Assembly (NCBI GenBank): GCA_021775735.1
Contig: JAJFHG010000001.1
Location: 1-33,861, forward strand
Source of the DNA: Hyphomicrobiaceae bacterium
GTDB taxonomy: Bacteria > Pseudomonadota > Alphaproteobacteria > Rhizobiales > Hyphomicrobiaceae
Direction: 5' to 3'
DNA length: 33,861 nucleotides
Shown here piece by piece: positions 1-8,784 of the stretch (within the stretch, counting starts at the first letter, position 1; each line of letters opens with the position of its first letter). Made by a program: the position numbers and the translations under genes. The notes beneath the pieces were generated by a model. That model did not search any database. It was not told where the DNA came from and saw only the letters and a list, made by a program, of their open reading frames with translations.

Positions 1-560
1 ATGCGCTCACGACCGCCTTTGCCTTTGATCAACAGCGTACGTTCATCGCCTGCAAGGACAGATCGTGGGAGGGATACGAGTTCTGAAACCCGCATGCCTG
101 TCGCATAAAGCAATTCCAACAGGCAATGAAAACGAACAGCGCGAACCAGCGGGCGGCCAGTGAGACCCTCCGTTGCATCGCGGGCGTGGTTAAGGAGTTG
201 GTCAACCTCATCAACCGTCATTGTCTTGGGCAGACTGCGTTGGCTCTTGGGTGATGCCGTTCCGCTCGCGGGGCTGTCGTCAATGATACCTTCGGCCTCA
301 AGGAATTTGTAGAATTGGCGCACAGACGACAATCGCCGGGCACGTGAGGCCGGTGCCAATCCCTGGCTTGCCTCGTGCTGCATAAAGCTGCGCACGTCTG
401 CCGGTTTGGCGTCAATGATGGTGGTGTTGTGTGCTGAAGCAAAGCTACGAAAGAGGTCAAGATCACGGCGATACGCAGCTAACGTATTGCTCGCCGCACC
501 GCGTTCTGTTGCCAGCATGTCGAGAAATAACGCTATGGCGGATCGGTCATCTTCAAGCAT
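1..560 (-). CDS. xerD: Tyrosine recombinase XerD, C-terminus beyond the left edge
   Basis: Site-specific tyrosine recombinase that, with XerC, resolves chromosome dimers at dif. Translating the minus strand from the ATG at 558-560 gives about 187 residues. They hold the N-terminal SAM-like core-binding domain (motif ARRLSSVRQFYKFL) and the start of the catalytic domain: LYATGMRVSEL with the first catalytic Arg near residue 157, then the beta-hairpin IKGKGGRER with the conserved Lys. The HxxR, His/Trp and Tyr motifs would lie left of position 1. The start follows the 655-aa gene by 12 bp and is in the same frame, so the two are probably co-transcribed. XerD rather than XerC is inferred from the alphaproteobacterial xerD/aroK/aroB neighbourhood. 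Confidence 0.9.
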   Translation of the reverse strand, partial: MLEDDRSAIALFLDMLATERGAASNTLAAYRRDLDLFRSFASAHNTTIIDAKPADVRSFMQHEASQGLAPASRARRLSSVRQFYKFLEAEGIIDDSPASGTASPKSQRSLPKTMTVDEVDQLLNHARDATEGLTGRPLVRAVRFHCLLELLYATGMRVSELVSLPRSVLAGDERTLLIKGKGGRER

Positions 561-572
561 GTCGATCGCGCC

Positions 573-2540
573 TCAATTGCTCACCGCGCGTGGCCAACTG
601 CCAAACAGAGCTTCAACACCGAGTTGTCGGGCTTCGGCTTTCAGCCCTGCACGCTTTAAAGCGCGGATAGAATCGCCAAGCGCAATCATATGTGCGCCTT
701 CGGCACCATTTGGACCAAGGGTCTTCATGGTCAGTAACAGCATGTGACCGTAGTGCTTGTTTTTTGCAGCATTCTGCAAGGCACTCAGAACACCGGTTTC
801 CGGCAGGTGGCCGGTTGTGGGTTGCGGTGTGCGACTGGCCATCTCCCACAGTGGAATCGGGACCTGTGTGTCGACGGCATCGAGTACTGTTGCCAACCGA
901 TGCAATAAAACGGGCCCAAACAGACCTCGCCGTGCGGCGTTTTCAATCAAGCTTAGACCGTTTGCAAGACGATCCCGTGCAGGGCCTGGATCAGCGATGT
1001 CAATCAATGCACGCCAGTGATCAAGATTTGGGCCACCGTCTTGGCGCTGGGATGCAGCGAACGCGGCCCAACGCCGTGCGTTGGAATAGTCACCGGTCGC
1101 CAAACTGGTTTCAATGGCGGTTTCTGCAAACCAGCCAATCTCCGGCAATGTTGAAAGTTGACTGGCCGGGTCGGCCATCATGCGTAGGCCATGCCAGTAT
1201 AATCCGGCGCGTCGGCTTGAATCCAAAAAGCTGCGAATGTTGCGCGCTTTTCTAAGTGGGCTGGCCTCTGTTTCTGCGCCGTTGTAGAGCGTGGCGCGGC
1301 GTGCTTCGTCACCAAAGTTGCTGCCGCCATCAGGTGCTGCAACAAGAGATGGTTGGGCTCGGCCCGCGTTGGCAGTGCGATAAATGTTGGTCATGTCGCG
1401 GATCGAAATAGCATTGAGTTTGAGAGCCGCTTCACCAGCGGCAATACGCACATCAACCGGTGCCAGACCGCTGGTTGCGACAGCCGCCAATAGGGGTGGC
1501 TTGGCGTTTTCCAATTGTCCGCGGTTTATGGTGCCGCCAACCTTCTCCACAATTCGGTAATCAATGAGGGTCATACGCGCATTGGATTTGATGGCTGGTT
1601 TTGTACCAACGGAAAAAGCACGAAGTGCTGCAACACCAGCAGAGCCGCTGACGCCGTTATCCTCTGTGAGGTCGGCTGCAAGTCCTGCTGCAGCTTTGTT
1701 ATTATCGTGCACAGCGCAATAGCCAATCATCAGGCTTGCCGTTCCGGTTAGGCTTTTTGGTAATTCTTGGATGCGGCGGATCAATTGCTTCGCAAGAGGG
1801 CAGCCATCTTGCGGTTGCTCGGCGGCGATAGCTGCGCGCGCTTTTAAGGCGTCAGATAAAGCGGACGGATTTGCCGCGTCCTTTGATTGTGCCAACACGT
1901 GATGGGCGTCGGTTAACAGACCAGACCGAAACAGGGCTTCAGATTGCACTGCGGAAAATGGCACAGCGGCCTCACCAGGCTGGGGCGGTGCTGCGTTTGA
2001 CGTAATGGCGCGTTTCCAAAGGTCATGTACAGTTGTGGATCTGGGCGGAATGGTAAGTGCTGCAATCAACTGTTCAACTTGGCGAACCGTGACGCCTTGC
2101 CAGAGATCGTAGGGCAAGGGTGCGCTCGTTCCCCCGCTCGATCCAGCCATAACGGGCCCTAGACTGTTACTGTCAACGCCACGGTCAAGTTCACCAAGCG
2201 GTGCGGCTTCGACACCGCGATCGGTGAGACCGGGTTGTTGTCCAGCAGGATAGGGACCTTTGCTTTGCCAATTCTGATTGTCGTGCGGCTGCGCATTTCG
2301 GTTGTTATCCTGTTCAAACCGCGGCTGGTTTTGCATCTGGTCAAGATAGGGTTTTTCGGGTTGGGCAGCGGGGCTCTGTTTCGGTTTGGCTTTAGTCTTC
2401 GGAGCGGATTTGAATTGGTCCTTCCAAAACGGGTTAAAGGCGTTTTGGGTCTGGCCAGGCGTGGCGAGCCCAAAGCTGAGGGCGACCAACATAGCTGTTG
2501 TGCCAAAGAGTGTTCGCGACAGGGAAGAAAGTGGAAGCAT
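573..2540 (-). CDS. Exported alpha-helical hypothetical protein (655 aa)
   Basis: Function unknown. Residues 1-32 look like a Sec signal peptide (hydrophobic core TTAMLVALSFGLATPG, then a polar QTQ). Residues 33 to about 150 are a disordered linker rich in Gln, Pro, Asn and Lys. The rest is Ala/Leu-rich and predicted helical, with repeat-like helix pairs that suggest a TPR-like or solenoid scaffold in the periplasm. A gene of this kind sits between xerD and aroK in many rhizobia; some databases label it antifreeze-like, which I take to be a misannotation driven by composition. It lies between the 48-aa membrane protein (134 bp upstream) and xerD (12 bp downstream), on the same strand. Its stop is in frame with xerD. 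Confidence 0.75.
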   Translation of the reverse strand: MLPLSSLSRTLFGTTAMLVALSFGLATPGQTQNAFNPFWKDQFKSAPKTKAKPKQSPAAQPEKPYLDQMQNQPRFEQDNNRNAQPHDNQNWQSKGPYPAGQQPGLTDRGVEAAPLGELDRGVDSNSLGPVMAGSSGGTSAPLPYDLWQGVTVRQVEQLIAALTIPPRSTTVHDLWKRAITSNAAPPQPGEAAVPFSAVQSEALFRSGLLTDAHHVLAQSKDAANPSALSDALKARAAIAAEQPQDGCPLAKQLIRRIQELPKSLTGTASLMIGYCAVHDNNKAAAGLAADLTEDNGVSGSAGVAALRAFSVGTKPAIKSNARMTLIDYRIVEKVGGTINRGQLENAKPPLLAAVATSGLAPVDVRIAAGEAALKLNAISIRDMTNIYRTANAGRAQPSLVAAPDGGSNFGDEARRATLYNGAETEASPLRKARNIRSFLDSSRRAGLYWHGLRMMADPASQLSTLPEIGWFAETAIETSLATGDYSNARRWAAFAASQRQDGGPNLDHWRALIDIADPGPARDRLANGLSLIENAARRGLFGPVLLHRLATVLDAVDTQVPIPLWEMASRTPQPTTGHLPETGVLSALQNAAKNKHYGHMLLLTMKTLGPNGAEGAHMIALGDSIRALKRAGLKAEARQLGVEALFGSWPRAVSN

Positions 2541-2674
2541 TCTCGATCAGACTTTTTGAATTGGGGAAGTTTGAACGGCAAATATCTCCAGTTCATGTCT
2601 GGATAATGTTGCTTGGTCTTCCCACATAATCTCAGAATTTGTCTAAATCAGCACCGCATTGGAGCCATTTCAGT

Positions 2675-2821
2675 CTAGTCGCGGCGGATTGAAACGCTCG
2701 GGACCGATTTTCGCACTTCAGAGGGCTCCGGCTCATAGTAGTTTGCCAACACATATAGGCCACCAAGAACAATTCCAGCGAGTACGCCAGTCACGGTCAG
2801 AAAACGTATAAGACTTGGCAT
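2675..2821 (-). CDS. Small conserved single-pass membrane protein (48 aa)
   Basis: A 48-residue protein starting MPSLIRFL, with one transmembrane segment (about residues 5-24, LIRFLTVTGVLAGIVLGGLYVL). A short soluble tail contains EPEPSEVRKSVP. The ATG at 2819-2821 was chosen over the upstream ATG at 2869 because an AAAGGG ribosome-binding sequence sits about 8 bases before it and the longer N-terminus is polar and basic. Small proteins with this pattern (one helix, then an acidic-Pro tail) are common before xerD in alphaproteobacteria; their role is unknown and some are mislabelled histidine kinase. It heads the minus-strand unit leading to the 655-aa protein and xerD. Confidence 0.6.
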   Translation of the reverse strand: MPSLIRFLTVTGVLAGIVLGGLYVLANYYEPEPSEVRKSVPSVSIRRD

Positions 2822-3213
2822 TGACGAACCCTTTTGACGTCTTTGAAATGGGGCGCAGTTATGTGGCAACTTAGTGCCAAATCACACCGTCGTCCAATGT
2901 GCTTTCACCACAAGCCAACTGGTTTTTTAAGCGCTCGGCTCGTTTTTCGAGAGAATGACAAAAAACGGAGATAATTTAGCCGTCTAAAAAGTCTTTTTCT
3001 AAGAGACCTTAAGAAGCGCTGTACAGTTCCGCCTCGACAAGGCTTTGGCAAATGTCGCACAATGATCAAAGGCATGGGGCTCGACAAAGCGAATTGACCA
3101 CTGGCCCACTGGACTGGCCCACTGGTATGACGGATCTGGCATGATCGACCAGGTGTTAGCCTTCCTCTACAACTCAACACGATTTTGACTCAGATAAAGA
3201 AAGAGAACTTAGA
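2822..3213. other. Divergent intergenic region before aroK and the 48-aa membrane protein
   Basis: This 392-bp stretch has no coding region I can support. It should hold the promoters of both divergent units. Visible structure includes TTTAG-CCGT-CTAAA near 2975, a short CTCG-TTTTT-CGAG hairpin near 2940, and a perfect tandem duplication of a 13-mer at 3100-3125. No good sigma-70 promoter with 16-18 bp spacing was found for aroK. Confidence 0.5.
3100..3125. repeat. Perfect 2 x 13-bp tandem repeat upstream of aroK
   Basis: ACTGGCCCACTGG occurs twice back to back (3100-3112 and 3113-3125) with no mismatch. It lies between a TTGACC at 3094-3099 and a TATGAC at 3126-3131, about 90 bp before aroK. 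Confidence 0.85.
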
Positions 3214-3852
3214 GTGCCGTCTCGTCGCAAACAGAGCCAAGCGCATCAAAAACTGGCAGCAGATATTGCTGTTGGTTTGGGTGCGCGCACATTGGTTATG
3301 GTTGGTTTGATGGGATGTGGGAAATCCTCTGTTGGGCGACGCGTTGCCTCGCGCTTGCAGCTCCCGTTTGTGGATGCTGATGATGAGATCGAAAAAAGAG
3401 CTGGGCAGACGATCGAAGATATTTTCGCAGAGCACGGCGAAGCCTTCTTTCGTGATCGTGAAAAACTGGTGATCGCAAGTCTGCTTGATCAAGGACCGAT
3501 GGTGCTGGCGACAGGTGGTGGCGCCTTCGTTGAGCCCGAGACCCGCGAGATCATCAAAAAAACCAGCATTTCTGTGTGGCTCAAAGCTGATCTTCCAATC
3601 TTGATGCGCCGTGTCTTGCGACGCGGCAATCGCCCGTTGTTAAAAACGAAAGATCCAGATGCGGTAATGCGCGACCTTATTGATAAACGCTACCCCATTT
3701 ATGCTGAGGCTGATATCATCATAGAAAGTCGAGATGTACCGCACGAGGTCATCGTTGGAGATATTCTATCCGCTCTGGCAGCCCACCCCTTGCTGACAGC
3801 CAAGTCCTCCAAAAGCACAACACGTGATGCGTGTAAAACCGACGCAAATTAG
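3214..3852 (+). CDS. aroK: Shikimate kinase
   Basis: Phosphorylates shikimate to shikimate 3-phosphate with ATP, the fifth step of the shikimate pathway, in the cytosol. The Walker A loop is GLMGCGKSS (residues 31-39). DADDEIE (about 54-60) supplies the Mg/shikimate-binding Asp, GGGAF the shikimate-binding glycines, and RGNRPLL the lid arginines. At 212 aa it is longer than the roughly 175-aa enterobacterial enzyme. The extra residues are a 24-residue polar N-terminus and a Ser/Thr/Lys-rich C-terminus, as I recall from other rhizobial AroK proteins. The start is GTG at 3214. No strong Shine-Dalgarno is visible, only a purine-rich AAAGAAAGAGAA. aroB follows after 126 bp, with a hairpin in the gap. 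Confidence 0.95.
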   Translation: MPSRRKQSQAHQKLAADIAVGLGARTLVMVGLMGCGKSSVGRRVASRLQLPFVDADDEIEKRAGQTIEDIFAEHGEAFFRDREKLVIASLLDQGPMVLATGGGAFVEPETREIIKKTSISVWLKADLPILMRRVLRRGNRPLLKTKDPDAVMRDLIDKRYPIYAEADIIIESRDVPHEVIVGDILSALAAHPLLTAKSSKSTTRDACKTDAN

Positions 3853-3871
3853 TGCAACACCTAACCAGTTT

Positions 3872-3891
3872 TTGCCCTGTATTTAGGGCAA
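3872..3891 (+). terminator. Hairpin between aroK and aroB
   Basis: TTGCCCT (3872-3878) pairs perfectly with AGGGCAA (3885-3891) across a 6-base loop. The T-run is interrupted (ACTTGAGTTT), so it may be an attenuating or processing hairpin rather than a full terminator. Confidence 0.4.
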
Positions 3892-3978
3892 CTTGAGTTT
3901 GATCTAGCTCCCTGGCTTGCAGTCTGATAGGACAATCGGCCCAAGTCCATCTCACATCCGTTGTTGAGGCCTTCTTCT

Positions 3979-5130
3979 ATGCCGACCGTTGTTAATTCTC
4001 TCGCAGCTGCAACGCGCGCCGAGCGCCAGGTTCCCGTCGCGCTGGGTGATCGGTCGTATGATGTTTTGATCGGTCCGGACCTGTTGGATGAGGTTGGCCG
4101 CCAGGTGGCCGCCAAGGCGCCAAAAGCAAAATGTGTGGTGGTGACCGATTCCAACGTCGCCAAGTTGCATTTGGCGACATTGGAAACCTCCCTCAAAGCT
4201 GAAGGCCGATTGGCGGGATCAATTGTTGTGCCGGCCGGTGAGGCCTCAAAGAGCTTCGCCCAATTGGAACCGCTCTGTGGGCAGTTGCTTGAGCTTGGAT
4301 TGGAACGTGGAGATTTTATCGTTGCATTCGGTGGTGGAGTCATTGGCGATTTAGCGGGCTTTGCAGCAGGCATCGTCCGCCGCGGCGTGCGCTTTATTCA
4401 AGTGCCAACCTCGCTACTGGCACAAGTTGACAGTTCTGTCGGTGGTAAGACCGGCATCAACACAAAGCACGGCAAAAACCTGATTGGAGTATTCCATCAA
4501 CCCACTTTGGTGATGGCAGATACAGCCACCCTTAAAACGCTACCCGAACGGCAAATGCGAGCCGGCTACGCGGAAGTTGCTAAATACGGTTTGCTTGGAG
4601 ATGCTGATTTCTTTGCCTGGCTTGAGGCCAATCATCAGGCCGTCTTTGGCTTTGACAGTGAGGCTCTTACTAAGGCCATTGAAACGAGCGTCAAAGCCAA
4701 AGCCGAGATTGTGCGCCGTGATGAGTTGGAACAGGGCGAGCGTGCGCTGTTAAATCTTGGTCACACCTTTGGCCACGCATTTGAAGCATGGACTGGATAT
4801 GGTGACCGATTACTGCATGGTGAAGCCATTGCGATTGGCATGTGTCTGGCGTTTCGCTTATCAGAACAACTTGGGCATGCTCCGAAAGGGAGCGCAGACC
4901 GCGTCGCAGCACATTTTAAAGCTGTGGGTCTTCCAACCGAAATTGCAGAAATTCCAGGTGACAAGCCAAATATTGAAAATTTGCTCAAACTCATGAGCCA
5001 GGACAAAAAGGTGCAACATGGTGCACTCGTTCTGGTGCTGGCACGAGGTGTTGGTGAGGCGTTTTTAACCCGTGATGTGCAGTCTGACGCCCTCAAGACC
5101 TTTTTGGCGGGCGAGATGCGTGCCGGCTAG
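3979..5130 (+). CDS. aroB: 3-dehydroquinate synthase
   Basis: Converts DAHP to 3-dehydroquinate, the second step of the shikimate pathway, using NAD and a divalent metal in the cytosol. The NAD-binding glycine motif GGGVIGDLAGF begins at residue 118, followed by the family signature PTSLLAQVDSSVGGKTGIN. Metal-ligand regions are visible as the Glu in AGYAEVAKYGL and the histidines in LLNLGHTFGHAFE and LLHGEAIAIGM. I start at the ATG at 3979 (383 aa), because the in-frame TTG at 3961 would add only six residues without a better ribosome-binding site. It lies downstream of aroK on the same strand, the standard alphaproteobacterial pair, so co-expression is likely. Confidence 0.95.
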   Translation: MPTVVNSLAAATRAERQVPVALGDRSYDVLIGPDLLDEVGRQVAAKAPKAKCVVVTDSNVAKLHLATLETSLKAEGRLAGSIVVPAGEASKSFAQLEPLCGQLLELGLERGDFIVAFGGGVIGDLAGFAAGIVRRGVRFIQVPTSLLAQVDSSVGGKTGINTKHGKNLIGVFHQPTLVMADTATLKTLPERQMRAGYAEVAKYGLLGDADFFAWLEANHQAVFGFDSEALTKAIETSVKAKAEIVRRDELEQGERALLNLGHTFGHAFEAWTGYGDRLLHGEAIAIGMCLAFRLSEQLGHAPKGSADRVAAHFKAVGLPTEIAEIPGDKPNIENLLKLMSQDKKVQHGALVLVLARGVGEAFLTRDVQSDALKTFLAGEMRAG

Positions 5131-5170
5131 GGCTTTACTCTGTTTAAAACCTTAAAACGTTATCCTATGC

Positions 5171-5188
5171 GGCCACGCAACAGTGGCC
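5171..5188 (+). terminator. Hairpin after aroB
   Basis: GGCCAC (5171-5176) and GTGGCC (5183-5188) form a 6-bp stem with a 6-base loop, 40 bp past the aroB stop. There is no T-tract, so termination is uncertain. Confidence 0.3.
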
Positions 5189-5222
5189 ATGATATAAAAC
5201 CTACACCTAGCAACTTCTACCC

Positions 5223-6536
5223 TTGGCGAACAAAGCAATGACGCTTGAAATCGGTCTCACTCTATTGGTTGTCTTTACCCTGATTGTCCTATCGGGATTT
5301 TTCTCAGGGTCCGAAACCGCGCTGACAGCGACCTCCAGGGCGCGCATGCACGCTCTGGAACAAGAAGGCAATGAAAGCGCACGCAAGGTCAACTTTTTGC
5401 TCACAGAGCCGCAGCGCATTATTGGTGCAGTTCTACTTGGCAATAATTTGGTCAACATCCTTGCTTCAGCGCTCACGACAAGCTTGTTGATTGGCCTGTT
5501 TGGAGATGTCGGTGTCGCCTACGCAACAATTGGCATCACTGTTTTGGTCGTTATTTTTGCAGAGGTTTTGCCCAAGACCTATGCGCTCGCGTTTCCAGAC
5601 CGGTTTGCGCTGGCGGTCGCGCCCATCATGCAAGCGCTAATCGTTTTAATGCGTCCTGCAACAGCGGTTATTGAATTTATTGTGCGTCAGATCTTTAAGC
5701 TGACGCCAACCGAGAAAGATGATCAGGAAAACATTCTAGCAGCTCACAACGAAATCCGCGGTACAATTGATCTGCAAACCAAAGAAGGCATGGTTGCCCG
5801 GCATGACGCAGACATGCTTGGCGGTGTTCTGGATTTGAGGGATTTGCAAATCGCGGACATCATGGTTCATCGCACCAAGATGGAAGCCCTCAATGCCGAC
5901 GAGCCCGTTGAGAAATGCATTGATGAACTTCTTGAATCACAATTCACACGTGTCCCGATTTGGAAAGACAAGCCAGAAAATATTGTCGGCGTACTGCATG
6001 CCAAGGATTTGTTTGCTGCACTTGGCAAACAATCTTGGGACATGTCCAAAGTCGATATTATGAGTTTTGCATCAGAGCCTTGGTTTGTGCCTGAGACAAC
6101 AAGCGTCAAGGTTCAGCTCAACGCGTTTTTAAAGCGCAAAGCGCAGCTTGCTTTGGTTGTTGATGAATATGGCGAGGTGCAGGGTCTGATCACGCTGGAA
6201 GATATTCTGGAAGAAATTGTCGGCCAGATTGATGATGAGCACGACACGCATGAAGCCGACATTCGCCCACAGCATAATGGCACTGTTAATGTGGATGGCA
6301 CTGTCGCGATCCGCGATCTCAATAGGTTTATGAGCTGGGACTTGCCGGATGAAGAGGCAACCACGGTAGCAGGCCTCGTTATCCACGAAGCTGAAAACAT
6401 CCCAGAACCCGGTCAAGTCTTTAAATTTTATGGCTATCGCTTCGAAATACTACGTAAACACCGCAATAGAATTGCGGCTATTCGTGTCAAGCCATTGAAT
6501 GCCAAAGTCGCAACGACTATACCTCATCGGTCCTAG
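5223..6536 (+). CDS. CNNM/CorC-type membrane protein with CBS pair
   Basis: Integral membrane protein of the HlyC/CorC (YfjD/YtfL) family, linked in the literature to magnesium or cobalt efflux. Residues about 8-190 form the CNNM (DUF21) domain, with hydrophobic segments at LTLLVVFTLIVLSGFFSG, around GAVLLGNNLVNILAS, and ATIGITVLVVIFAEVLPK. It includes the characteristic SGSETALTA and AEVLPKTYAL motifs. Two CBS domains follow (IMVHRTKMEAL through LHAKDLFAAL; VVDEYGEVQGLITLEDILEEI), then a C-terminal CorC_HlyC domain (about 345-430). The start is TTG at 5223, or ATG at 5238 five codons later; neither has a clear Shine-Dalgarno. The name hemolysin often given to this family is historical. It follows aroB by 92 bp. 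Confidence 0.88.
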   Translation: MANKAMTLEIGLTLLVVFTLIVLSGFFSGSETALTATSRARMHALEQEGNESARKVNFLLTEPQRIIGAVLLGNNLVNILASALTTSLLIGLFGDVGVAYATIGITVLVVIFAEVLPKTYALAFPDRFALAVAPIMQALIVLMRPATAVIEFIVRQIFKLTPTEKDDQENILAAHNEIRGTIDLQTKEGMVARHDADMLGGVLDLRDLQIADIMVHRTKMEALNADEPVEKCIDELLESQFTRVPIWKDKPENIVGVLHAKDLFAALGKQSWDMSKVDIMSFASEPWFVPETTSVKVQLNAFLKRKAQLALVVDEYGEVQGLITLEDILEEIVGQIDDEHDTHEADIRPQHNGTVNVDGTVAIRDLNRFMSWDLPDEEATTVAGLVIHEAENIPEPGQVFKFYGYRFEILRKHRNRIAAIRVKPLNAKVATTIPHRS

Positions 6537-6590
6537 AATAATTCGCCTTAACTCTGTTTTGAGTGGTGGCGGGTGACTTGCTCTTAAGCG

Positions 6591-6872
6591 TTACTGCTCT
6601 GGCATGGGTTCATCAGGTGTCAGTGTAGTCAGGGCAAGTGCGTGGATGCGGCCAGAAAGCTCATCTGCAAGCGCGTCGTTCACGAGACGGTGACGCGCAA
6701 CGCGGGTGAGGCCTGAAAAGCGGTCTGAGACGACAAGAATGCGAAAGTGACTTTCGCCTGTTCCAGGTGAAGACCGGTGACCGGCATGAAGTGCACTTTC
6801 ATTGATGACGTCGAGCCGGGTTGGCTCCAACGCGAGCATCAATTTTTCTTTCAGGCGTTTTTCAGCGTTCAT
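6591..6872 (-). CDS. bolA: BolA family protein
   Basis: Small cytosolic BolA-fold protein (93 aa). Members partner with monothiol glutaredoxins in iron-sulfur cluster trafficking and regulation. The family pattern is clear: an N-terminal helix (KRLKEKLMLAL), then HRSSPGTGESHFRILVVSDRF and the signature FSGLTRVARHRLVNDALADEL, ending IHALALTTLTP. A ribosome-binding sequence AAAGGA precedes the ATG at 6870-6872. An extended -10 (TGC-CATAAT on the minus strand, + coordinates about 6911-6919) is a weak promoter guess. It is divergent from the J-domain protein gene, an arrangement conserved in rhizobia, and converges with the CNNM gene across 54 bp. Confidence 0.92.
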   Translation of the reverse strand: MNAEKRLKEKLMLALEPTRLDVINESALHAGHRSSPGTGESHFRILVVSDRFSGLTRVARHRLVNDALADELSGRIHALALTTLTPDEPMPEQ

Positions 6873-6967
6873 TAAGGGTCCTTTAGGCTTCAGGCAGCAA
6901 TTAGACGGGTATTATGGCAGGCTTGCCACAACGCGAACAGAGTGAACTTTTAATCTATGTCAAGTGG

Positions 6968-6996
6968 TTGTGTCAGTACACATCGCGCATCATAAT
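6968..6996 (+). promoter_or_regulatory. Candidate sigma-70 promoter for the J-domain/cobS/cobT unit
   Basis: TTGTGT (6968-6973) and CATAAT (6991-6996) are separated by 17 bp. The -10 is only 9 bp from the ATG at 7006, so the transcript would be nearly leaderless, which lowers confidence. Confidence 0.35.
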
Positions 6997-7005
6997 TAGG
7001 GTGAC

Positions 7006-7659
7006 ATGAAGCTGAATTCAAAATACTTCGACTCAATTCGCGTCTCGACGGGACGCACCAAAACAGGTGCGCGCCACAAGACAGCTAAAAAGGTTGATGG
7101 ACCACCCTGTCAGTGGAAGGGCTGTGATAAGCCTGGGTCACACCGCGCGCCAAAAGGCAGAGGTCGCGATGGCGAGTACTTTGTTTTCTGCGTTGATCAT
7201 GTCCGTAGCTACAATTCGAATTACAACTACTTTAACGGCATGAGCGATGGTGAGGTCGCTGAATTTCAAAAAGACGCCATTACCGGACATCGTCCCACGT
7301 GGAAGATCGGCGAGAATGCCGATGCCGCTGGCCAAGAGGATGGGCAAGCGAAGCGAAAAACTGGCGATTGGGATGACTATGACAAGATGCAGGACCCGCA
7401 TGGTTTCTTTGCCAAGCGGGCGAAAGAGGCGCGTAAAGAGGCCCAGACCCCGCGCAGACAGGTAAAGCCTCTGGAGTTGAAGGCCCTGACATCACTGCAT
7501 TTAGAGGCTGATGCCAGCAAAGAAGAGATTAAATCGCGCTTTAAAGAGCTTGCCAAACGTCATCATCCCGACACCAATGGTGGGGACAAGCGTTCAGAAG
7601 AAAAGTTGCGCGAGGTTATTCAAGCCTATAATTATCTGAAACGAGCTGGCCGGGTCTAG
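7006..7659 (+). CDS. J-domain protein with N-terminal Cys/His segment
   Basis: A 217-aa cytosolic DnaJ-type co-chaperone. The C-terminal J domain (about 158-217) has the HPD motif at 187-189 ([10 protein letters not shown]), which stimulates the Hsp70 ATPase. The G/F and zinc-finger domains of full DnaJ are absent. The N-terminal half instead has Cys35, Cys40, His46, Cys62 and His65 ([12 protein letters not shown], then FCVDH), spaced like a possible metal site; zinc binding is inference. AGGGTG precedes the ATG. Genes of this type adjoin bolA and cobS in rhizobia. The 125-bp gap to cobS suggests an operon, so a role in assembling the AAA+ cobaltochelatase is possible but unproven. Confidence 0.88.
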   Translation: MKLNSKYFDSIRVSTGRTKTGARHKTAKKVDGPPCQWKGCDKPGSHRAPKGRGRDGEYFVFCVDHVRSYNSNYNYFNGMSDGEVAEFQKDAITGHRPTWKIGENADAAGQEDGQAKRKTGDWDDYDKMQDPHGFFAKRAKEARKEAQTPRRQVKPLELKALTSLHLEADASKEEIKSRFKELAKRHHPDTNGGDKRSEEKLREVIQAYNYLKRAGRV

Positions 7660-7784
7660 GACGACGTGGCAAAAAGCAATGCGCTGGTTTGCGGTACATC
7701 TCGTTAACGCGCACTTGGTTCATCCCCCACAATAAGTTGGAACACTTCCCGCCCATGGCAGGTCAAACAACGTCAGAGTCAAAT

Positions 7785-8774
7785 ATGTCTGAAACGCAGA
7801 CGAATGCTGCACCGATGCCTGATATGAACGTTTCTGTTCGCCAAGTATTTGGCATCGACAGTGACCTTGAGGTGCCGGCGTACGCCGACTCAAGCGAGCA
7901 TGTTCCCGACGTTGATCCAGATTACTTGTTTAATTATGAAGTAACGTTGGCCATTCTGGCAGGGTTTAAGCATAACCGCCGGGTTATGATTCAGGGCTTT
8001 CACGGCACCGGGAAATCAACGCACATTGAGCAGGTTGCAGCACGTCTTAATTGGCCGTGCATACGTGTCAATCTTGATAGCCATGTCAGCCGTATTGATC
8101 TTGTTGGCAAAGACGCGATTGTTTTGCGTGATGGCAAGCAAGTGACAGAGTTTCGCGAAGGCATCTTGCCCTACGCATTGCAAACCAACACTGCATTGGT
8201 CTTTGACGAATACGATGCGGGTCGTCCTGATGTGATGTTTGTTATTCAGCGTGTTCTGGAGGTTTCAGGCAAGCTGACATTGCTTGATCAATCTTCAGTC
8301 ATCCGCCCACACCCTGGTTTTCGATTGTTTTCGACAACCAACACTATTGGTTTAGGCGATACGTCCGGTCTTTATCACGGTACACAACAAATCAACCAAG
8401 GCCAGATGGATCGCTGGTCCTTGGTGGTTACGCTTAACTATCTGCCCCACGATGATGAAGTTGGAATTGTGCTAGCCAAAGTGAAGTCTTTTGCGGCGTC
8501 CGATGTCAAACGTCAGCAGGTGGCAAATATGGTGCGCGTTGCAGAACTGACCCGTGGGGCATTCATCAACGGTGACATCTCCACATTGATGAGTCCGCGG
8601 ACGGTCATCACATGGGCTGAGAATGCTGACATCTTCAATGACATCGGCCTCGCCTTCCGCCTGACGTTCCTTAACAAGTGCGATGAACTCGAGCGCCCGG
8701 TCGTCGCCGAATTTTATCAGCGCGCCTTCGGCGAAGACTTGCCAGAAAGCAGCGCAAATGTTGCGCTGAGCTGA
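7785..8774 (+). CDS. cobS: Cobaltochelatase subunit CobS (AAA+ ATPase)
   Basis: AAA+ subunit of the aerobic ATP-dependent cobaltochelatase CobNST, which inserts cobalt into hydrogenobyrinic acid a,c-diamide during cobalamin synthesis. Taking the ATG at 7785 gives 329 aa, close to the usual size of about 330. The conserved region [18 protein letters not shown] follows. Walker A is GFHGTGKS (71-78) and Walker B is ALVFDEYD (137-144). [11 protein letters not shown] and the FSTTNT sensor-I region also match the family. The ATG at 7755 would add ten polar residues and cannot be excluded. The start shown for the open frame at 7689 is a TTG without support. cobT begins 10 bp after the stop, so the two are translationally close, matching a 1:1 AAA+/MIDAS complex. 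Confidence 0.95.
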   Translation: MSETQTNAAPMPDMNVSVRQVFGIDSDLEVPAYADSSEHVPDVDPDYLFNYEVTLAILAGFKHNRRVMIQGFHGTGKSTHIEQVAARLNWPCIRVNLDSHVSRIDLVGKDAIVLRDGKQVTEFREGILPYALQTNTALVFDEYDAGRPDVMFVIQRVLEVSGKLTLLDQSSVIRPHPGFRLFSTTNTIGLGDTSGLYHGTQQINQGQMDRWSLVVTLNYLPHDDEVGIVLAKVKSFAASDVKRQQVANMVRVAELTRGAFINGDISTLMSPRTVITWAENADIFNDIGLAFRLTFLNKCDELERPVVAEFYQRAFGEDLPESSANVALS

Positions 8775-8784
8775 GACGAACGTC

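Noticed and set aside
2864-2879. Possible sigma-54 promoter (TGGCAC / TTGC on the minus strand) before the 48-aa membrane protein
   Set aside because: The GG and GC elements are one base too close together for sigma-54; it is better read as a short TGGCA/TGCCA inverted repeat.
6873-7784. Cobalamin riboswitch before cobS/cobT
   Set aside because: I could not find the B12-box or the expected helices in the gaps; only a weak sigma-70-like promoter is visible.
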